From NCBI GenBank assembly GCA_964630015.1, contig CAZVTJ010000051.1, forward strand, positions 1 through 6,640: a stretch of DNA of 6,640 nucleotides. The letters are read 5' to 3'. How positions within the stretch are numbered: the stretch's first letter is position 1; every line of letters begins with the position of its first letter. Under the pieces are notes generated by a model that saw nothing but the letters and a program-made list of their open reading frames with translations, did not search any database and was not told where the DNA came from. Positions 6,177 to 6,640 of this stretch are shown here, piece after piece. This DNA comes from CAZERT01 sp964630015. Its GTDB lineage: Bacteria; Patescibacteriota; Microgenomatia; UBA10105; UBA927. The position numbers and the translations under genes were made by a program.

Positions 6177-6640
6177 ATGAAACCGGAAAATTTATTCCCA
6201 AAAACTAAAAATATTGTTTTTACACTTATCATTATCGGGTGCATCTTAGCTTCATACTATTTTGCCTATCTTCCTTTGCTCGTAAATGCAAAAAATGCAC
6301 CTTCAGATGTGCAATACTTGGGAGCCACAGAGTACCCCATTGATGTTTTGGGGAATTTAATAACCATAAAAAATGGAATGATGGGGAGGTTCGTTCACAC
6401 TTCAAAAGTGACAACAGGAATTGCGTCTTTTAATGCTCCGTTTATTAAATCCGAATATATATTGATCGGTCAGATTGCGCGGATAGTAAAAATTTCCGAT
6501 ACATTTACGGCATTTTTTTTAGCACGGGCGATTTTGTCCGGCATTTCGATCACCGTTGTCTATCTATTCTGCAAAAAACTCTTCAAAGAAAAAACATTCA
6601 TTGTTATTGCATTTATATTGTCACTATTTGCCGCAGGGAT
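6177..6640 (+). CDS. Multi-membrane GT-C-like glycosyltransferase family protein, N-terminal part (cut by right edge)
   Basis: An ATG at 6177 opens 154 codons that reach the window end without a stop, so the gene continues beyond it. It starts MKPENLF and has a hydrophobic segment at about residues 12-34. A long soluble loop (about 35-105) follows, with YLGATEYPIDVLGNL, then IKNGMMGRFVHTSK (64-77) and YILIGQIARI (94-103). Further membrane segments lie at about 108-131 and 138-153. The layout, with a large first outer loop, a GxxGRxxxxxxxS/T-type stretch and a YxxxGxxAR helix, resembles large GT-C or YfhO-like membrane proteins common in CPR genomes, probably sugar transferases at the outer membrane face. 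No DD or DE pair like that of the left-edge GT-C is seen in the first loop, though D44 and D56 are candidates. It follows the radical SAM gene by 44 nt. No clear Shine-Dalgarno; an overlapping ATG at 6170 gives only 12 codons. Confidence 0.7.
   Translation, partial: MKPENLFPKTKNIVFTLIIIGCILASYYFAYLPLLVNAKNAPSDVQYLGATEYPIDVLGNLITIKNGMMGRFVHTSKVTTGIASFNAPFIKSEYILIGQIARIVKISDTFTAFFLARAILSGISITVVYLFCKKLFKEKTFIVIAFILSLFAAG

Noticed and set aside
6170..6208. A 12-codon reading frame starting seven bases before the last gene
   Set aside because: Too short and it overlaps the membrane protein gene in another frame; probably chance from ATGAGTAATG.
1..6640. CRISPR array, tRNA or rRNA, insertion sequence, toxin-antitoxin or phage module
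   Set aside because: No spaced direct repeats, structural RNA signatures, transposase motifs or small paired genes are visible; the window is fully explained by six genes and short gaps.

Overview
This 6.6 kb window is a fully coding, AT-rich stretch (roughly 40% GC by eye) with six protein genes. Four are glycosyltransferases or glycosyltransferase-like membrane proteins, and two are cobalamin-binding-type radical SAM enzymes. I see no RNA gene, transposon, CRISPR array or phage gene. The standard code fits: stops are TAA, TAA, TAG and TAA, with no in-frame TGA. None of the starts has a convincing Shine-Dalgarno sequence. The protein styles, weak SD signals and small gaps suggest a Candidate Phyla Radiation (Patescibacteria) bacterium. 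An archaeon cannot be excluded from the sequence alone, because TATA-like boxes lie about 26 nt upstream of two start codons, as in leaderless archaeal genes.

Layout, left to right: (1) the N-terminal 318 residues of a GT-C membrane glycosyltransferase on the minus strand, running off the left edge; (2) a 39-nt divergent gap; (3) a plus-strand GT2 glycosyltransferase with C-terminal membrane segments; (4) a minus-strand polyprenyl-phosphate-glycosyltransferase-like GT2 that overlaps gene 3 tail to tail by 24 bp; (5) upstream of it on the same strand, a radical SAM protein that reads like HpnJ, the hopanoid head-group enzyme, but with a CX4CX2C cluster motif; (6) an 84-nt AT-rich divergent promoter region containing a tandem TATAAATA repeat; (7) a plus-strand B12-binding-type radical SAM protein with a canonical CX3CX2C motif; (8) the N-terminal 154 residues of a second multi-membrane GT-C-like protein, running off the right edge.

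Together the genes look like part of a surface glycan or glycolipid locus. The GT2 enzymes would load sugars onto a lipid carrier or growing glycan on the cytoplasmic face. The GT-C proteins would use lipid-linked sugars on the outer face. The two radical SAM enzymes would carry out radical chemistry (methylation, rearrangement or ring contraction) on the sugar or lipid. The most interesting idea is that the HpnJ-like enzyme, next to a lipid-phosphate glycosyltransferase, rearranges a lipid-linked sugar in an organism where no hopanoid gene is visible. That is inference, not demonstrated here.
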